Shown here: piece after piece, positions 11,801 through 24,711 of the stretch
How positions within the stretch are numbered: the first letter of the stretch is position 1
Layout of the letters: each line of letters begins with the position of its first letter
Assembly: GCA_001949185.1 (NCBI GenBank)
Contig: BDGG01000001.1
Span: forward strand, 7,638,149 to 7,702,148
Direction: 5' to 3'
DNA from: Ramazzottius varieornatus
Taxonomy: Eukaryota > Tardigrada > Eutardigrada > Parachela > Ramazzottiidae
Length of the DNA: 64,000 nucleotides
The notes under the pieces: generated by a model
What the model saw: the letters and a program-made list of their open reading frames with translations, nothing else
What the model was told of the DNA's origin: nothing
Database searches by the model: none
Program-made: the position numbers and the translations under genes

Positions 11801-13312
11801 GGACAGGTTTATCGAGCTCCCTTTAACTTCATACCGAGAATTCCATCGCAGAGGTCGACGACAATCTTCACCAGTTTCTTCCTGTCGATGGGACACGTCC
11901 CACTAGTAGTGTAGGTGAAACTTCGGCGTACGGCTTCCTGACCACCCAGCAGATGCTCCAGCAGCATCCAAGCGTACGTTACCCTGTCAGCCAACTGGTC
12001 TTCGAACTCTCCCAGAAGATTAGGCAGGCCTTCCAAGGCTTTTTTATCCACGAAGATGTCAGCTGTGCAATTCAGCTTTTCCCGACTTGCTGCAGGAACA
12101 GTCCAGTACTGCGACGACAGGATGGTCCCTCCACAACCTTCATGTACAGGTAAGGAAGGTCTATCGTCCAGGTTCAGCTTCATTCGTGCTCTTCGCACTC
12201 ATCTCAGCAAATTACATCGTTCTCCACTTCGCCACCGGCATCAACCTGCTTCCTTGTCTTTAGTTTCTTCAGAGCAACTGGTAATTCTTCCTCTTCATCA
12301 ACCAAGCGTCTCTTTGCCGTTGGTTTCATTGGAGGCTTTTCCGGAGAAGCCACTTTAGTTTGGTTGGATCGCCGTACCTGTCGATGCGATTCTACTTCCG
12401 CTTCGTCCTCTTCTTCGTGCTTCGATGCGCCAAAGTCTGGACCAATTTCTTCTCCACCAGAGTCTTCTTCGTAGCGTGCAGCCCAGTCATCGAGACTATC
12501 CTGAGACTCCACAGACTTGCCCCGCTCTTCGTGGTTCTCTCCAACGATGGTAACTTCCTCGTCCATGTTTCCAGTGTCATACGGATCGTCCAAACTATCA
12601 AGTATCGTCTGGACATCTTCAGCTGACGATACGGTAGATTCACCCAGCACTCTGTTGATGAACGATGGCTGAGCCTTTCTTTACGCCGGAGCTGAAGACG
12701 GGAAGGTATGTAGGTGTGGAAGGTTCAGCTGGGTTGGCAACGAATTGCAGAGACAGACAGTCTGCCATTACGGCAACGTTGTCCTTGTAGCCCAGCTTGA
12801 CATTATGGTCTCTCTTGCTCTTCGATCGTCGTACTTCCACGCCGCTGTCTCTTGTCCAAACCGTGGAACAACCTGCCTTTCAAAGTCCGAAAAGTTATCT
12901 TGAGACGCTTCACTCGAAGCAACAGAGTCTTCTCGGAGGCGATCATTGTCCAACTGATCCAGCAAAGCCTGAACGTCGAGCGACGATGTCAGAGCCCTCT
13001 TGCCAAGAAGGTTCTGGATAAATGGCGAGTCTTTCTTCTGTCCGCCGGAGCTGAAGGTGGGAGTGAGGGAGTAGGTGGAAGGGTCGGAAGGTTGGAAAGT
13101 GAACTGCAGGCAGAGGCAATCGTCCACTGCCGCGACGGCTTCCATCTCGTCCGTGTACTTTAACGTGAAGATGGTCAGCCGCTTCTCCTCCCTCCACACG
13201 TCGTACTTCCATCTCGCCGTCTCCTGTCCCAGTTTGGGACCACCAGCATGACAAAGTCCGGGAAGGCGTCCACTTCCGGTGGCCATTCCGTCAAGTGACT
13301 TGTTTCCTTCAT

Positions 13313-14364
13313 ACGTTCAGGACGATCTCAATGATGTCGGACAGATCCCAGGCAGCATGTCAGAGTCACCTCTGTCGTCCTCCCCTCCCTAGTCTCCTGC
13401 AAATGTTGCAAACCTTCACCTGTTACGACTAGAAAGCAGAATTATTCTGATTCTGAAGATGATAATGATGGAAAAATTGAAAATGCAGACGGTGCAGATC
13501 GACATACACCAAATTACCAATCGAGCGATGGCTCAACAGGTATGACATTCCATACATGACATTACAGTCTGACCGGAATTTCGTTAGTCTTACTTACTAG
13601 CAATGTACATTACTAGCGTGGACTGTCGGTGGTCAGTGCCGGAGCAGCCGGACCGTAGTCACTTATCCCAACTGGGTCCGTCAGATAAAGGACTCTTCCC
13701 GCTCGAAAGGTGGAGAGTTCCGCCCTTTGACCTAAGGTTCTGAGATTCTGAAGGACACCTGTCTGACGACAATCTGCTTTCCTTTGGATCGGCTGAAGGA
13801 GAGTCAACCCGGTTTCTCTTGGTAGAACATCGACCACAAAGCGCACCACCAGAACGCGACAAGACATCTGTGAAACTGAATATTTGCGTCGTTTGGATCT
13901 TTAATTGTGCGGACTGTTTGCCCGTCTGCAAACAAGTGCCCGGTCAGTGAGTGTTGTATCCCGTTCCGTGTGAATTTGCTTTCCGCAAATTGCATTTTCC
14001 GTTGTTCTTTTCCAGTCCGCATCTTGATGGGCGCATAAAGATGGGATCTGCAGAAAAAACCCGATGTTTCGAAAGTTCCCCGAGAGGGTTTTCCTATAAG
14101 TCAAAGAAAGCATATTACAACTGAGCAGGCTTGAAAACCTTTAACAGTGATTTGAACCCGGAAGTTCCATTCCGAATAAGTCCTTTCAGTACGCGTACAT
14201 CGTCGTCTCGAACGTTCAGAGCAAGCTCCGAGCACCATAATCAGAGAAAAGGGAAGAACCTCGTAACGAAAGAGCCATGACAACAAGAACTCGAATGTAA
14301 AGGATAAAATTTAAACTCGAGAAACGGTTCCAGAGTCCTGAGGGAAAGGCATACATTTTTCAAG
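13313..14364. other. Intergenic B/C; one coding-like tract, no gene recognised
   Basis: Around 13415-13533 the plus strand reads RKQNYSDSEDDNDGKIENAD, followed by a possible GTATG donor. It might be a stray exon, but I cannot link it to other exons or to a family. Nothing else is recognisable. Confidence 0.3.
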
Positions 14365-17300
14365 TTATACATGGAGCGCATGATACAAAGTATTTTTTAC
14401 AGGTTGATATTCCTTTCGTTCGGTCTTTCTCCTGAGGTGTTTCTTAGCACGATTCATCCGCACAGTGGCGTTGATCAGACTATCGGAAGGACTAATAGAG
14501 AACATCAACTGGAAGACCTCGTCTGAATGCAGGCAAACCGCCACCAGATCGTCAAAGACGAACATGGAACGGAAGCCATCGTAGAAGGTCTTTCCCTCCC
14601 GCAATTCGTACGCAGTCTCAAGACCACCCAGCATGTGTAGCATCAACGCATTGCTGTACTTCTTGATGTCGCTCTCTCTCGATCCTGGGCCGAAGTAGGA
14701 GGCAATGCTTTTCAATACCTTGGTTGTGATGTAGACATCGTGGCTCGGACGAAGCTGTGTTCGATCGGACGCTGGCTTCCGCCAGTACTCTTGGGCTTCC
14801 AGCAAGGCCACAGCTTCCGGTCTGGGTCGTTCATCCACTTCAGGAAAGTACCAGCGCGTCTCGCCTTTATCGTACAGCTTCAGCAGACTGGTGGAGTAAA
14901 GCTCCACAGAGTCGTACAGTTTCTTCATTGCACTTTTTCTGGTGTTAGCTGGTAACTCGTAAAGAAGTTCAACGTGTTCTACGAACAAAGTGTCGTTAAG
15001 ATTTCCTTGTTACACGTTCGACACAAGTTTAAGAGACTGTAAAGGACACAGTACAGTACGTGCGGTACGAACCAAATAAGGCGACGATCATAGCTTCGTC
15101 GAGAACTGTCACAGTCTTCCCTTCCTTCTTGGCTCTCCTCCGCTGCAGCAGCCTTTTGACAAATACGCCCTCTCCCCCAACCGCGTACGCCACCAGGGCC
15201 TTGAGGTAGCCAGTGTACTCTCGGTTACCGGCACCCTGAATCTGCTTACGCTTGGACCGTTGAGGACCCAGGTAACGCTGATACTCGACCAACCTACACA
15301 ACAAACCAGCTCCACTCAGACTGGATACTAAGACTGGGACTTAGACTGGGTACTAAAGATATCCACTTTTCTATTCCAGTAGCTGGATGCTTTGTAATGA
15401 GTTTTATGATAGTCTGGAAAATTTGGGAGCTCGGCAAACAAGCCCACACAGCTTGTTTATCCAAGCAGCGCACGTTTCCAGTGTTCTCGGCCGGAAACGT
15501 GCGCCACTTGGAAACGATACGGTCGAGTTTGTCTGGCGAGATAGCAGTGAGTCCAGTCTAATGATTGGACTTATTTTCGTTTCTTCGCTAGTGTCGATAA
15601 AGTGTTTTTCTTATTGCTAGTGCAGTACTAAGTACTAACCTGGCTGTTAGCATATAAAAGTCGCTGTTGGGTGAAAGACGCGTTCGATGAGGAGCGGGAC
15701 TTGTCCAGTAGTTGCAGCCAGGTTCCGCTGGTGGATCGTCCACTTCAGGAACTAGCAGCGCCGGTACGGCATTCGAGCCAGAGGAAGCATCGACCATGGA
15801 CGGGAAGAGGATGGAGGCCATCAGCCTTGTGCTTTCTTCCACGTAAACCCTGCCTTTGAGACAGAACATGGCCTGAATATGCCGCCGGAAGATGCTATAG
15901 GCAAACTCTTCTTCCGATCCAAATGTCTTTCGGGCTCTCTCTGAAAAAAACACTAACGGTTAGAAAAGTTGGTGTCATAAAACTTATGGCAGCTCGGCTC
16001 GAAAGATCATTTCTCAAGTGGCGCGCCATTTCAGTGATTAACACTGACAACGTGCGTCACTTGGACAAGCCGGCCCATATCACTTTTACAAGTCGCGCAC
16101 GGTTTCAGCCAACAACAGTGAAACGTGCGCCATTTGGGCAAACAATCTCGTCGGGTTTTACTTGCGGAGCTCCCAAATGCAGAGAAAGTAGGGTTACCGT
16201 ATGTTGCGTCGTGGAGGTCCTCGCCAATCAGAGCCAATGTGCTTCCTTTGATGTGATGTCGGCCTTTGATGATGACGTCGACACCACCAACCATCTCGAC
16301 CACAATATCCATCGCGAAGCGACACCATCGCTGACGTACTGGCAGCCCAATTTCCTGTTCGTTGTAGCGTTCTTCCATTTCGCGAAGTTTCTCTTCGTCC
16401 ACGTAAAAGTCAAAGCCATGTGCAACCTGCACTTTGCCTGGATGTATTACAAGAACAGCCGGTTTACAAAAACGGAAAAAAGGAGCACGCGAGTTTCGTA
16501 CCTTCCGCTGGGTGCGAGCTTTCTTTCAGGTAGTCGCGAAGAAAAATGTCGGAAGGGAACCGCGACCTGCCGTCCGTGTAACTCTTCTGGTCCTTGTACG
16601 TTACACTAGTCAACGGCTTCAACATGGATAAAATTTCGGCTCGTACTTTCTCCGGGTTCGTCAGCGAGAAGGTCCGCTGCATGTGCTCTGTAACATCGAA
16701 CGTTTCACTAACACTGGGATGCTATCGGGAACATACAGGAACTGGGCAAACAAACTCGACCATTATTGGTTTTCCAAGTGGCGCAAACTTGCAGCCAACA
16801 ACAATGGAAACGTGCGCCACTTCGGAAAACGGTCCTGCCGAGCTTTTCAAAGTCGCGCACGCTTCAGTTCGCCAGTTTGGTCATCAGTCTTGTCGAGCGC
16901 TTTGCCGAGCTCTCATATCATAATCATGTACCGATAACGGCATCACAGACGTTGACAACAGACATGGCCAACTCGTTCCTCTCGATCGGACATGTACCAC
17001 TCGTGGTGTAGGCGAAACTTCGAGTTATCGCTTCACAACCACCCAGTAAATGTACCAGCAGCATCCAAGCGTACGTTACACTGTCAGCCAGCGAGTCTTC
17101 GGGCCCATCCCGAAGGTTCGGTAGGCTTTCCATGGCCACACTATAGACGAAGACGTCCATGGTGCAATTGAGCTTTTCCCGACTTGCTCCAGGAACGGTC
17201 CAGTACTGCGATGACAGGATGGTCCCTCCACAACCTTCATGTACAGGTAAGGAAGGGATATCGTCCAGGTTCAACTTCAAGGTACTCGCCGCACACATTT

Positions 17301-18453
17301 GTGCGAACAGGTCGTCTTGATCTCTTTCGTCGCGTGGTTCCGCTACCTTACGTTTCTTCGACACGATGGTACTTTTGGGTTGTCGCGTGACGTCGACTTC
17401 GTTACTTTCTTCGACCGAACGCTTCTTGTCCGTTGTTGTCGTCTGCAGCTCTACGGCAGAGGCTTTAGTCTTTCGTTGGGGCTGACGAAAGAGAGAACTT
17501 GAATCAACTTCCAGTGCGTCATCTTCTTCGTTTTCCGGATCACCGACATAGTATTCGTCTCCGGAATCTTCTTCGAACGGTGCGATCCACTCGTCGAGGT
17601 CGTCGTCTGATTGCAGAGACTCGCCATGTTTTGACAGAGCGTCGCCGTCCATCTTGTCCTGACTGACGATCTTGTCCACATCCATGCTGACATAGCTATC
17701 GTCTTGATGACCCAGAATCGTTTGAGCATCCTCAGCCGACGTCACAGTGAGTTTCCCTAGTATATTTCGGATGTAGGATGCTTCAGCTATCTTCCCGTTG
17801 GAACTGAGAGTAGGAGCGAATGTGTCGGCGGTCAGGTCGACGGGGTTGGAGACCAAGTGCAAAGACAGGCAGTCAGCGACGACAGCCACGTTGTCGCTGT
17901 ATCCCAGCCGGAAAATCGTCAGCATTTTCTTCTCTCTTCGGACGTCGTATTTCCATACGCCAGTCTCTTGTCCAAATTTCGGTACGACCTGCGCCTCGAA
18001 CTTTGAGAAGCTTTCCGATGAAGGAGCGTCGTTCAGTGTGGTCGGATTCTCTGTTTGATGACCGTTGTCCAAATGCGTCAACAGTATCTGAACGTCGGGG
18101 GACGATGTCAGCGTACTCTTACCGAGCACATTCTCGATGAAGAAAGGGTCTTTCTTCTGTCCGCCGGAACTGAAGGTGGGAGTGAGGGAGTAGGTGGAAG
18201 GGTCGGAAGGTTGGAAAGTGAACTGCAGGCAGAGGCAATCGTCCACTGCCGCGACGGCTTCCATCTCGTCCGTGTACTTTAACGTGAAGATGGTCAGCCG
18301 CTTCTCCTCCCTCCACACGTCGTACTTCCATCTCGCCGTCTCTTGTCCCAGTTTGGGAACCACCAGCATGACAAAGTCCGAGAAGACGTCCACTTCCGGT
18401 GGCCGTTCCATCGTTGCGTTGTCACTATCGTCATCGATCTTCATGTCTTCCAT
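14365..18453 (-). CDS. Paralogue C: intact 1027-aa tandem BEN-like protein
   Basis: My splice model is complement(join(14365..14978, 15073..15293, 15640..15940, 16198..16437, 16502..16687, 16932..18453)), 3084 nt with no internal stop and GT-AG introns throughout. The start is ATG at 18453 (MEDMKIDDDSDNATMERPPE). In order: two N-domains (about 28-125 and 140-245) sharing VVPKxGQETxxWKYDV and an SLxPTFSSGG-like block, an acidic linker, a basic SKKRKVAE motif near residue 363 (SV40-NLS-like), then four modules at about 408-507, 508-649, 650-823 and 824-1027. Each module carries a D/G-F/V-Y-V/I strand, a hydrophobic LL-hLLGG-E helix and a later acidic-hydrophobic helix; modules 1, 3 and 4 also start with YWxxPxxxRxxL. 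The pattern resembles BEN domains, which suggests a nuclear DNA- or chromatin-binding protein, but this is inference. I do not recognise the family by name. Confidence 0.85.
15425..15541. repeat. Hairpin repeat, nearly full-length (intron 4 of C)
   Basis: It runs from GGGAGCTCGGCAAACA to GTCGAGTTTGTCTGGCGAG. The core is 15462-15510. It is one of the best copies for defining the ends. Confidence 0.9.
15985..16175. repeat. Hairpin repeats, two copies (intron 3 of C)
   Basis: Cores lie at 16013-16063 and 16089-16136, ending in GCGGAGCTCCC. Confidence 0.85.
16741..16913. repeat. Hairpin repeats (intron 1 of C)
   Basis: A full core at 16775-16823 is followed by a half copy from 16847, ending at GCCGAGCTC. 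Confidence 0.85.
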
Positions 18454-19092
18454 CTTGCGCTGACAGTCCAGAACCCTCCTGCACGTCCAGCGCCGTCAAC
18501 CCGATAGCAGATCCGGCCAATGCAACTTTCAGTCAACCGAAATTCGGCAAACGCGAGGGATGTGTTGCGATGTATTACGCTCGCGAACGGTGCAACGAAA
18601 ACATCCTGCGTGAATACTCATTACTCAAGAGCGAAATTGCGTTATAGAATGCCGTATGTCGGTTTTCAGCGCCGGATGGCTTGCACTCTCTGGATTTGGT
18701 CGAGCAATAGCACGCCGTTCGGGGGGCGCGGCTAGTTCCCGCATGATTTAGCTGCGCGTAAGAAACTGTGGGGGTGTCCGGGCTGATGGCTCCCCGTCGC
18801 TCGAGCTTTCTAGTTACTACCATCAATTTGCTCCGTGAGGTTCAGTTCTTTCACAGCCGAACAGCGAAGGGATTTGTGCATTTCGGCAGGTAGAAGAATA
18901 TGCATTTGACTGATACATCTTGCGATATTAACACGGCAATGCCGAGAACGAAAGGCAGTGTCATTAGATTTCCGGTCATCGTACAGTACTTGTTCGCACT
19001 CTCCACCAAACTTCACCTTTTAACAGTCGGCATATAACACAAAGCAAATGCGGCCACGAAACCGAACATTAAGCAAGAGGGAAAGACACACG
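18454..19092. other. Intergenic C/D; no gene seen
   Basis: This spans from the start of C to the stop of D. It presumably holds the C promoter and D 3' UTR. No ORF or repeat is recognised. Confidence 0.5.
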
Positions 19093-22000
19093 TCAGGTTA
19101 CGCTAAGAGCCAGATGCAAAGAATCGCCATCTCTCTTTATCCCGACGACCTGCCTTTCCCGACCACCTCTCTTTATCCGACGTGTCTCGTGGTCTTTGTA
19201 ACACTGCATCCTGGCATTGGCATAGATCAAGCTGGCGTTAGGAGTGATAGAGAATAACAAGTGAAATACCTCGTCTGAATGCAGACACACTGCCACCAGA
19301 TCGTCAAAGACAAACAGGGAGCGAAGACCGCCGTAAAATGTCTTCTTATCCCAAAACTCATAGACCGTTCCTGGTCCGCCCAGCATATGCACTAGCAACG
19401 CGAAGTTGTACTTCTTGATGCAATTCTCTCTGGACGTTGGGCCAAAGTAAGAGACGATACTTTGGAGTAGCTTGGTTGTGATGTAGACATCGTGGCCCGG
19501 TCGCAGCTCAGTTCGGTCGGGCGCCGGCTTTCGCCAGTACTCTTGGGCTTCCAGCAAGGCCACAGCTTCTGACTTGGGTCGTTCATCCAGCTCAGGAAAA
19601 TGCCACCGTGTCTGACCTTTGGTGTACAGTTCTAGTTGACGCTTCGCAAAGACTTCTAGACAGTCTCGTAGCTTTTCCGTTGCGCTTTTCCTTTCTGTGG
19701 TTGGTATCTCAAAGAGACGTTCCACGTGCTCTAAGAGGAAACAAGACTGTAACGGGTCAGCGCGGACTGTAAAACTGGGTTCTCCATTCAAAAATTCAAC
19801 AAACCAAAGATGGCAGTTTTCAATGCGTCGTCGAGAAGGGCCACACGTTTTCCTTTCCTCATCGCGTTCTTCTGCTGCAACACTCTTTTCAGGAAGGCTT
19901 CTTCCCCACCAACCGCATATGGTACCAGAGCCTTGAGATAGAGAGCGTACTCGGCACCTGCTCGAACCATCTTTATCTTGGCTCGTTCGGGACCCAAATA
20001 TCTCTGATACTCAACCAGCCTACAAACGCGAAGCTCGCAGGCTTGATGAAGGTTCTTCACTGAATGTAGAACGAAGTAGAACGTTTTTGTGCGCGAGCTT
20101 GGGGAATAAACTCGACATCGCTTCCCCAGGTAGCGCACGTCCTTGGTGTCATTCGCCGGACGCGCGACACTTGGAAAACGATCCTGCCAACTTTGCAGTC
20201 TCAAGTGGCGCGAGCTTCCAACCATTCACGCTAGAAACGTGAGCCACTTGAAAAAACAAACTCGTCGAATTTGTTTATCCAGCTCCGATGTACCAACCTG
20301 GCAGTCTGCATGTAGATATCCCAGTTTGGCGAAAGACGTGTCCGATGAGGAGCGGGTCTTGTCCAGTAGTTACATCCTGCTTCGGCTGGTGCGTCGTCCA
20401 CATCAGGAAGCGGTACTAGACCGGTAGCACCTGAGGCGTCGGCTCGGAAGAGGATAGACGCCATCAGTGGCGCATTCCGGCTAACGTCCACTGCAGTGCC
20501 CCTTCTCTTGGGCGGTCGCAGGTAACCCCAGAGGCTGGCCCGGAAGTCCTTCAGGGTGGGTTTCAATTCCTTACCGAACGTCTTCTGAGCTCTCGCTAAA
20601 GATGAGCTTGAAAACGTTAGATATTACAGCAGACAGGTCAGAACTGATAAGAAAATTTACCCCATATGGCTTCGAAGATATCGTCTCCGATCAGCGCCAG
20701 AATGCTTCCTCGTGATTCCTTCTGGCCTTTATGCAATACTTCCGTGCCTCCAGCTAACTCCGCTGCGATGTCCATGGCGAAGCCTCCCCATCGTTGGAGT
20801 ACTTCCAACTCTTCTGCTCCATCCTTATAGTGCCGTGTTATATTCGCGAGCTGCTTTTCGTCAAGGTAAAGGTCAAAGCCATCAGCAACTTGTACTTTAC
20901 CTAAAAAATGTTTTCGCTATCGGAAAATCGGCCAAAAAGAACGAAGAAAAATCACGTAATTACCTTCTTCTGGATACGAGCTATTATTCAGGTATTCTCG
21001 AAGGAAGAGATCGGAGGGAACACGAGTGCGTTCACCAGCTCTTTGTTCTTTGGAACCCTTGAGATTCTTATAGGGTATGTTAGTTAACGGCTGCAGTAAC
21101 GCCAGAACTTCCGTATGCACAACATCCTTGTTTTCCAACGAAGAAGTTCGCTCCATATGCTCTGAAAAACAATAACGAAAACATTGCGTTACAAAGGTCG
21201 GAACTGAAACCCAGACGTTTCCTTCTATGGGACTGGAGCAAACAAAGCGTACAGTACATGATGGTTTTCCCAAGTCAGACACGCTTTCAGCCAGTAACAC
21301 TAAAGAGGTGCGCCATCTGGGAAAACAGTCAAGCTCAATACCAGGGTTTTTTCAAGTGGCGAACGCTTCCAGCTAATAACACTGAAACCGTGCGCCACTT
21401 AGGAAACGGTCTTGTCGAGCTCGCAAATCCTTCACATACCGAGAACCGCGTCGCACAGGTTGACGACGATCTTGACCAATTCCTTCCTTTCGATCGGGCA
21501 TGTCCCACTGGACGTGTATGTGAAACTCCGAGATATCGCTTTCCAGCCACCCAGCAAATGCTCCAGCAACACCCAAGCATAAGCTACACTCCGGACCAGA
21601 TCTTGGACCGGAAGCGCTATAGGAAACGGAAGCTGTGCTGCGGCAAGACTCTTGATGCTTTTGATCGCTTTCTTGTCCACGAAGACGTCCATGTCGCAGT
21701 TCAGTTTCTGTCGGGCAGCTGCCGCCTTTTGCCAGTACTGCGACGAGAAGATCGTACCACCACATTCGGAGTACGGAGGCGCAGACGGCATATCTTTGAC
21801 ATTCAGCTTCAGCGAACTCTTTAACTGCATCTCAGCGAGGATTTCCTCGTCTACCTCTTCACCGACAACCCCAACAACGAGTCTTCTTTTCTTGGAGGGT
21901 TTCTCAGTGGAGGAAGACTTCAGCAACGGTTCCTCGGCTGGTCGTTTCTTTCTTTTGGCTTTCACTGCTACAACTTCCGGTGAAGTATCTCTGGAAGGCG

Positions 22001-22694
22001 ACGTGACGTCGTTTCTATCTTCCGGGATGAAATCCTCCGAGCTGTCGTCGACGAAGCCCTTCTCAATCGGTACGGCCTGCTTATTCAAACTATCAACGTA
22101 GTTTTCGCCTCGGCAGCGCGATTTTTCTGCAGTAGAGTCCTTCTCGATGTTTTCTGCGTCTTCTCCATACTTACTGTCTAAATGCAGCAATATGGTTCGA
22201 ATGTCTTGGGGAGAAGTAACGATGCCTTTGCCCAACACCCGCATGATGAAGGCTGGTCCTATCTTCTGGCCGCCGCAGCTGTAGATGGGAATGAAGAGGT
22301 CCGCCGAGGGATTAGCAGGGTTGGAGAAGAATCGTAAACACAGGCAGTCCCCGACTGCAACCGTATCGTCCTTGTACTCTAGCCTGAAAATTGTCAGCTG
22401 CTTCTCCTTCCTCTGAACATCGTACTTCCATCTTGAGCCTGTAGTCCGCTGCGCAAATTTCGGTACTGCAAGCTTGACAAAGTCCGAGAAGGTGTCCGCT
22501 TCCGGTGGTCGTTCTGATGACTGGACCGGATATTCCATTTCTTCCGTCGTGGGTCCGCTGTTCCGATCCTCGTTTACCCAGGATGCATTAGTCTTCTCGC
22601 CGGTGGCTAGTGGGGAAAAATGGCGATATAATCCCCGTTTGTTTTGGTTTTCTATCAAGTTAAGTACTGTACTTTTCTTGTCGCAGCTTAACAT
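19093..22694 (-). CDS. Paralogue D: intact 947-aa tandem BEN-like protein
   Basis: My splice model is complement(join(19093..19730, 19805..20019, 20298..20595, 20661..20900, 20964..21161, 21440..22694)), 2844 nt, open throughout. The start chosen is ATG at 22694; an internal in-frame ATG (MEYPVQSSERPPEAD) aligns better with the start of C and could be used instead. It has a single N-domain (KYDVQRKEKQLTIFRLEYKD), a linker with KAKRKKRP and KPSKKRRLV basic clusters, and four modules: about 320-418 in exon 1, then 419-564, 565-735 and 736-947. Exon phases equal those of C. Likely nuclear and DNA-associated, by the same inference as C. Closest in domain layout to E and F. Confidence 0.85.
20097..20287. 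repeat. Hairpin repeats, two copies (intron 4 of D)
   Basis: Cores lie at 20128-20173 and 20202-20250. Confidence 0.8.
21241..21425. repeat. Hairpin repeats, two copies (intron 1 of D)
   Basis: Cores lie at 21271-21319 and 21353-21400, with outer arm CTTGTCGAGCTCG at the right. Confidence 0.85.
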
Positions 22695-23749
22695 GGGAAT
22701 TGCGTTAAACCGTCTAGTTTCGGTCGATTGGTTGAAATGGGGGACTACAAGACTTACAGTACGACAAAATTAACCGTTAAAAATGGGCGGAATACTGCAG
22801 CTGGAGCTTATTCACGACTTATCCAATAAGACTATAGTTTGGTGCATACGCAAATTTCATTGGCTTCATCTATCTGGTTCCACCCAACACCCATTTTTAG
22901 CGGCTTATTTTGTCGTACACTGTACGACTGCGTTGATTGCGTTGAGTGCCTTGATTGGACCATGGGAAGCCAACCGGTTGAACTCTCCAGTCACTCCATC
23001 CATTGTGGACCATTGACCATTGACCATCGCCCATACTCCATTGTGCTGCACTGCTGCGAACATCTTCTCGTTCCATCGAAACGACCTTTGGCTTACGACT
23101 TCCAGCACTTGCGAAGGACGACTTGTTTAGCGTTACGCACAGAAAGTGAGAAGTTTCGGATGCGGCAAAAAATTCGACCAGATCGTTCTCTACAGACTTC
23201 TTCCAACCTTATCCAGGTGTCGTGCTTCTCGTTATAGGGAAGGGCCCGACTTGCGCGTAGGCATACTGAGCCCTAACTGAGCAGGAATTGCATGACCTGA
23301 GCACAGTTTTTGGTATTTTCCTTGACGGGGCGAACGAGCATTAAGTGTTCATAAACTATGAACTCCTCGGACCTCTTCGGATGAACGTACAAGCCGATAA
23401 AAAGGAAAATTAATAGAATATTATAGCGAAAGTTCCACCAATGATAACGCCTCTGCTGGTTTCCCTGCGGGTACGAACCTCAACAGCTCTGTTCTTACAA
23501 CGAGACCGACCTTCCACAACCAGTGGAAAACCTGCATCGACTTCAACCGTTCACTTTCCGGCTCTTGGAATCCTTTTATCAGTACAACATCAAAACGGCT
23601 ATCACGAAGGAAGCCTGCAGCCGTTTGAGGAATTGTAGACATCGTAGACCATATTTTCAGTTGGCGACTTTTCATTCTGTTTTTCGCTAAAATCTTTACC
23701 AGTTGGCTCGAAAGACCATGCGGTTTTCGCAACTACAGAGAGGCGGAAG
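22695..23749. other. Intergenic D/E; no gene supported
   Basis: A minus-strand open frame at 23421-23732 lacks an ATG start and matches nothing I know. No repeats of the main family occur here. Confidence 0.45.
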
Positions 23750-24711
23750 TTAGGAAACGTTTAGTGCCAGATGTAACAGATCGTCGTTTTTTGTACTCTT
23801 CGCCGTAGCTCGTCTCGCCAGACGCTTCTGCTGCTTGTTGTAACGGGCTATGCCGGAGTTGGCATAAATGATAAGAGCATTGGGGTTGAGGCAAAACATC
23901 ACCTGGAAAATTTCTTCGGCGTGCGAGCAAACTGCTACCAGATCGTCAAAGTCGAACAAGGGCCGAAGACTTCCCGCCACCTTCAGCAGTTTGCGTGCAG
24001 TTTCCAAGCCACCCAGCATGTGTACTATCAAAGCACAGCTGTACTTCTTTGTGGATTTCTCTGGGGACTGTGGACCGTAGTACGAGGCGATACTTTCCAG
24101 TTGCTTGGTCCTGATGTAGACATCGTGGCCCGGTCGAAGCTGTGTTCGCTCGGGCGCCGGCTTCCGCCAGTATTCTTGCGCTTCCAGCAAGGACAAAACT
24201 TTCGGTTTGGGTCGTTCATCAAACTGGGGAAAGTACCAGCGTAACTCGCGATTGTCGTAGGACTCCAGTTCACTGAGGGAAAACTTTTCCAGAGCGCGGC
24301 ATAGATACTTCATCGCACTAATCCTCTCTGTACCTGTCACCACAAAAAGGCGTTCCAGGTGCTCTGCAAAAATAAAAGTCATGGCAAAAGTAAAAATAGC
24401 CAAAGGTCCACTTTCTCTGCTGACAGTCAAGCGAAGCAAGCTTACCAAAAATAGCCAACATCAGCTGGTCAAGAAGAAAGCCCGCAGGTCGCCGTTGTTG
24501 TGTATCGTGCCTCCGCTGCAGCGCTTTCTTCAGAAAGGCTTCTTCTCCGCCAACCGCATACTGAACTAACGCCTCGAGGTACGCGGCGCAGTCTTTGTCG
24601 TTTCAAGCTTTTTGGCCTCATCGCTTTCCGCGCCAAGATACCGTCGGTACTCTTCTAATCTGAAAGAGAAAAACATCAGCGCTATTCGGAACACAGGTAG
24701 CCGAATTCGAC

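Larger units (their letters stand above)
9470..13312 (-). pseudogene. Paralogue B: disabled, 3'-truncated copy of the family
   Basis: The minus-strand start is ATG at 13312 (MKETSHLTEWPPEVDAF). Recognisable parts are two N-domains, the linker, module 1 (11820-12180), exon 2 (about 11345-11540), exon 3 (about 11040-11275), exon 4 (about 10485-10800), exon 5 (about 9815-10045) and the start of exon 6 (9470-9640). Disablements are: a one-base loss in the VVPK codons near 13237; a frame break in the second N-domain near 12800; another near 12650; a frame break before KLNLDD near 12190; and TAG in module 2 (KLKVV-stop-RWGRF, near 11154). The last exon is homologous only as far as DERPKP and then ends against the hairpin at 9377-9425, so module 4 is missing. 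Part of exon 1 is almost identical to paralogue C (see findings). Confidence 0.85.

Noticed and set aside
23421-23732. Minus-strand 103-codon open frame between D and E
   Set aside because: It begins with TTG, has no ATG, no recognisable domain and no supporting splice partner.
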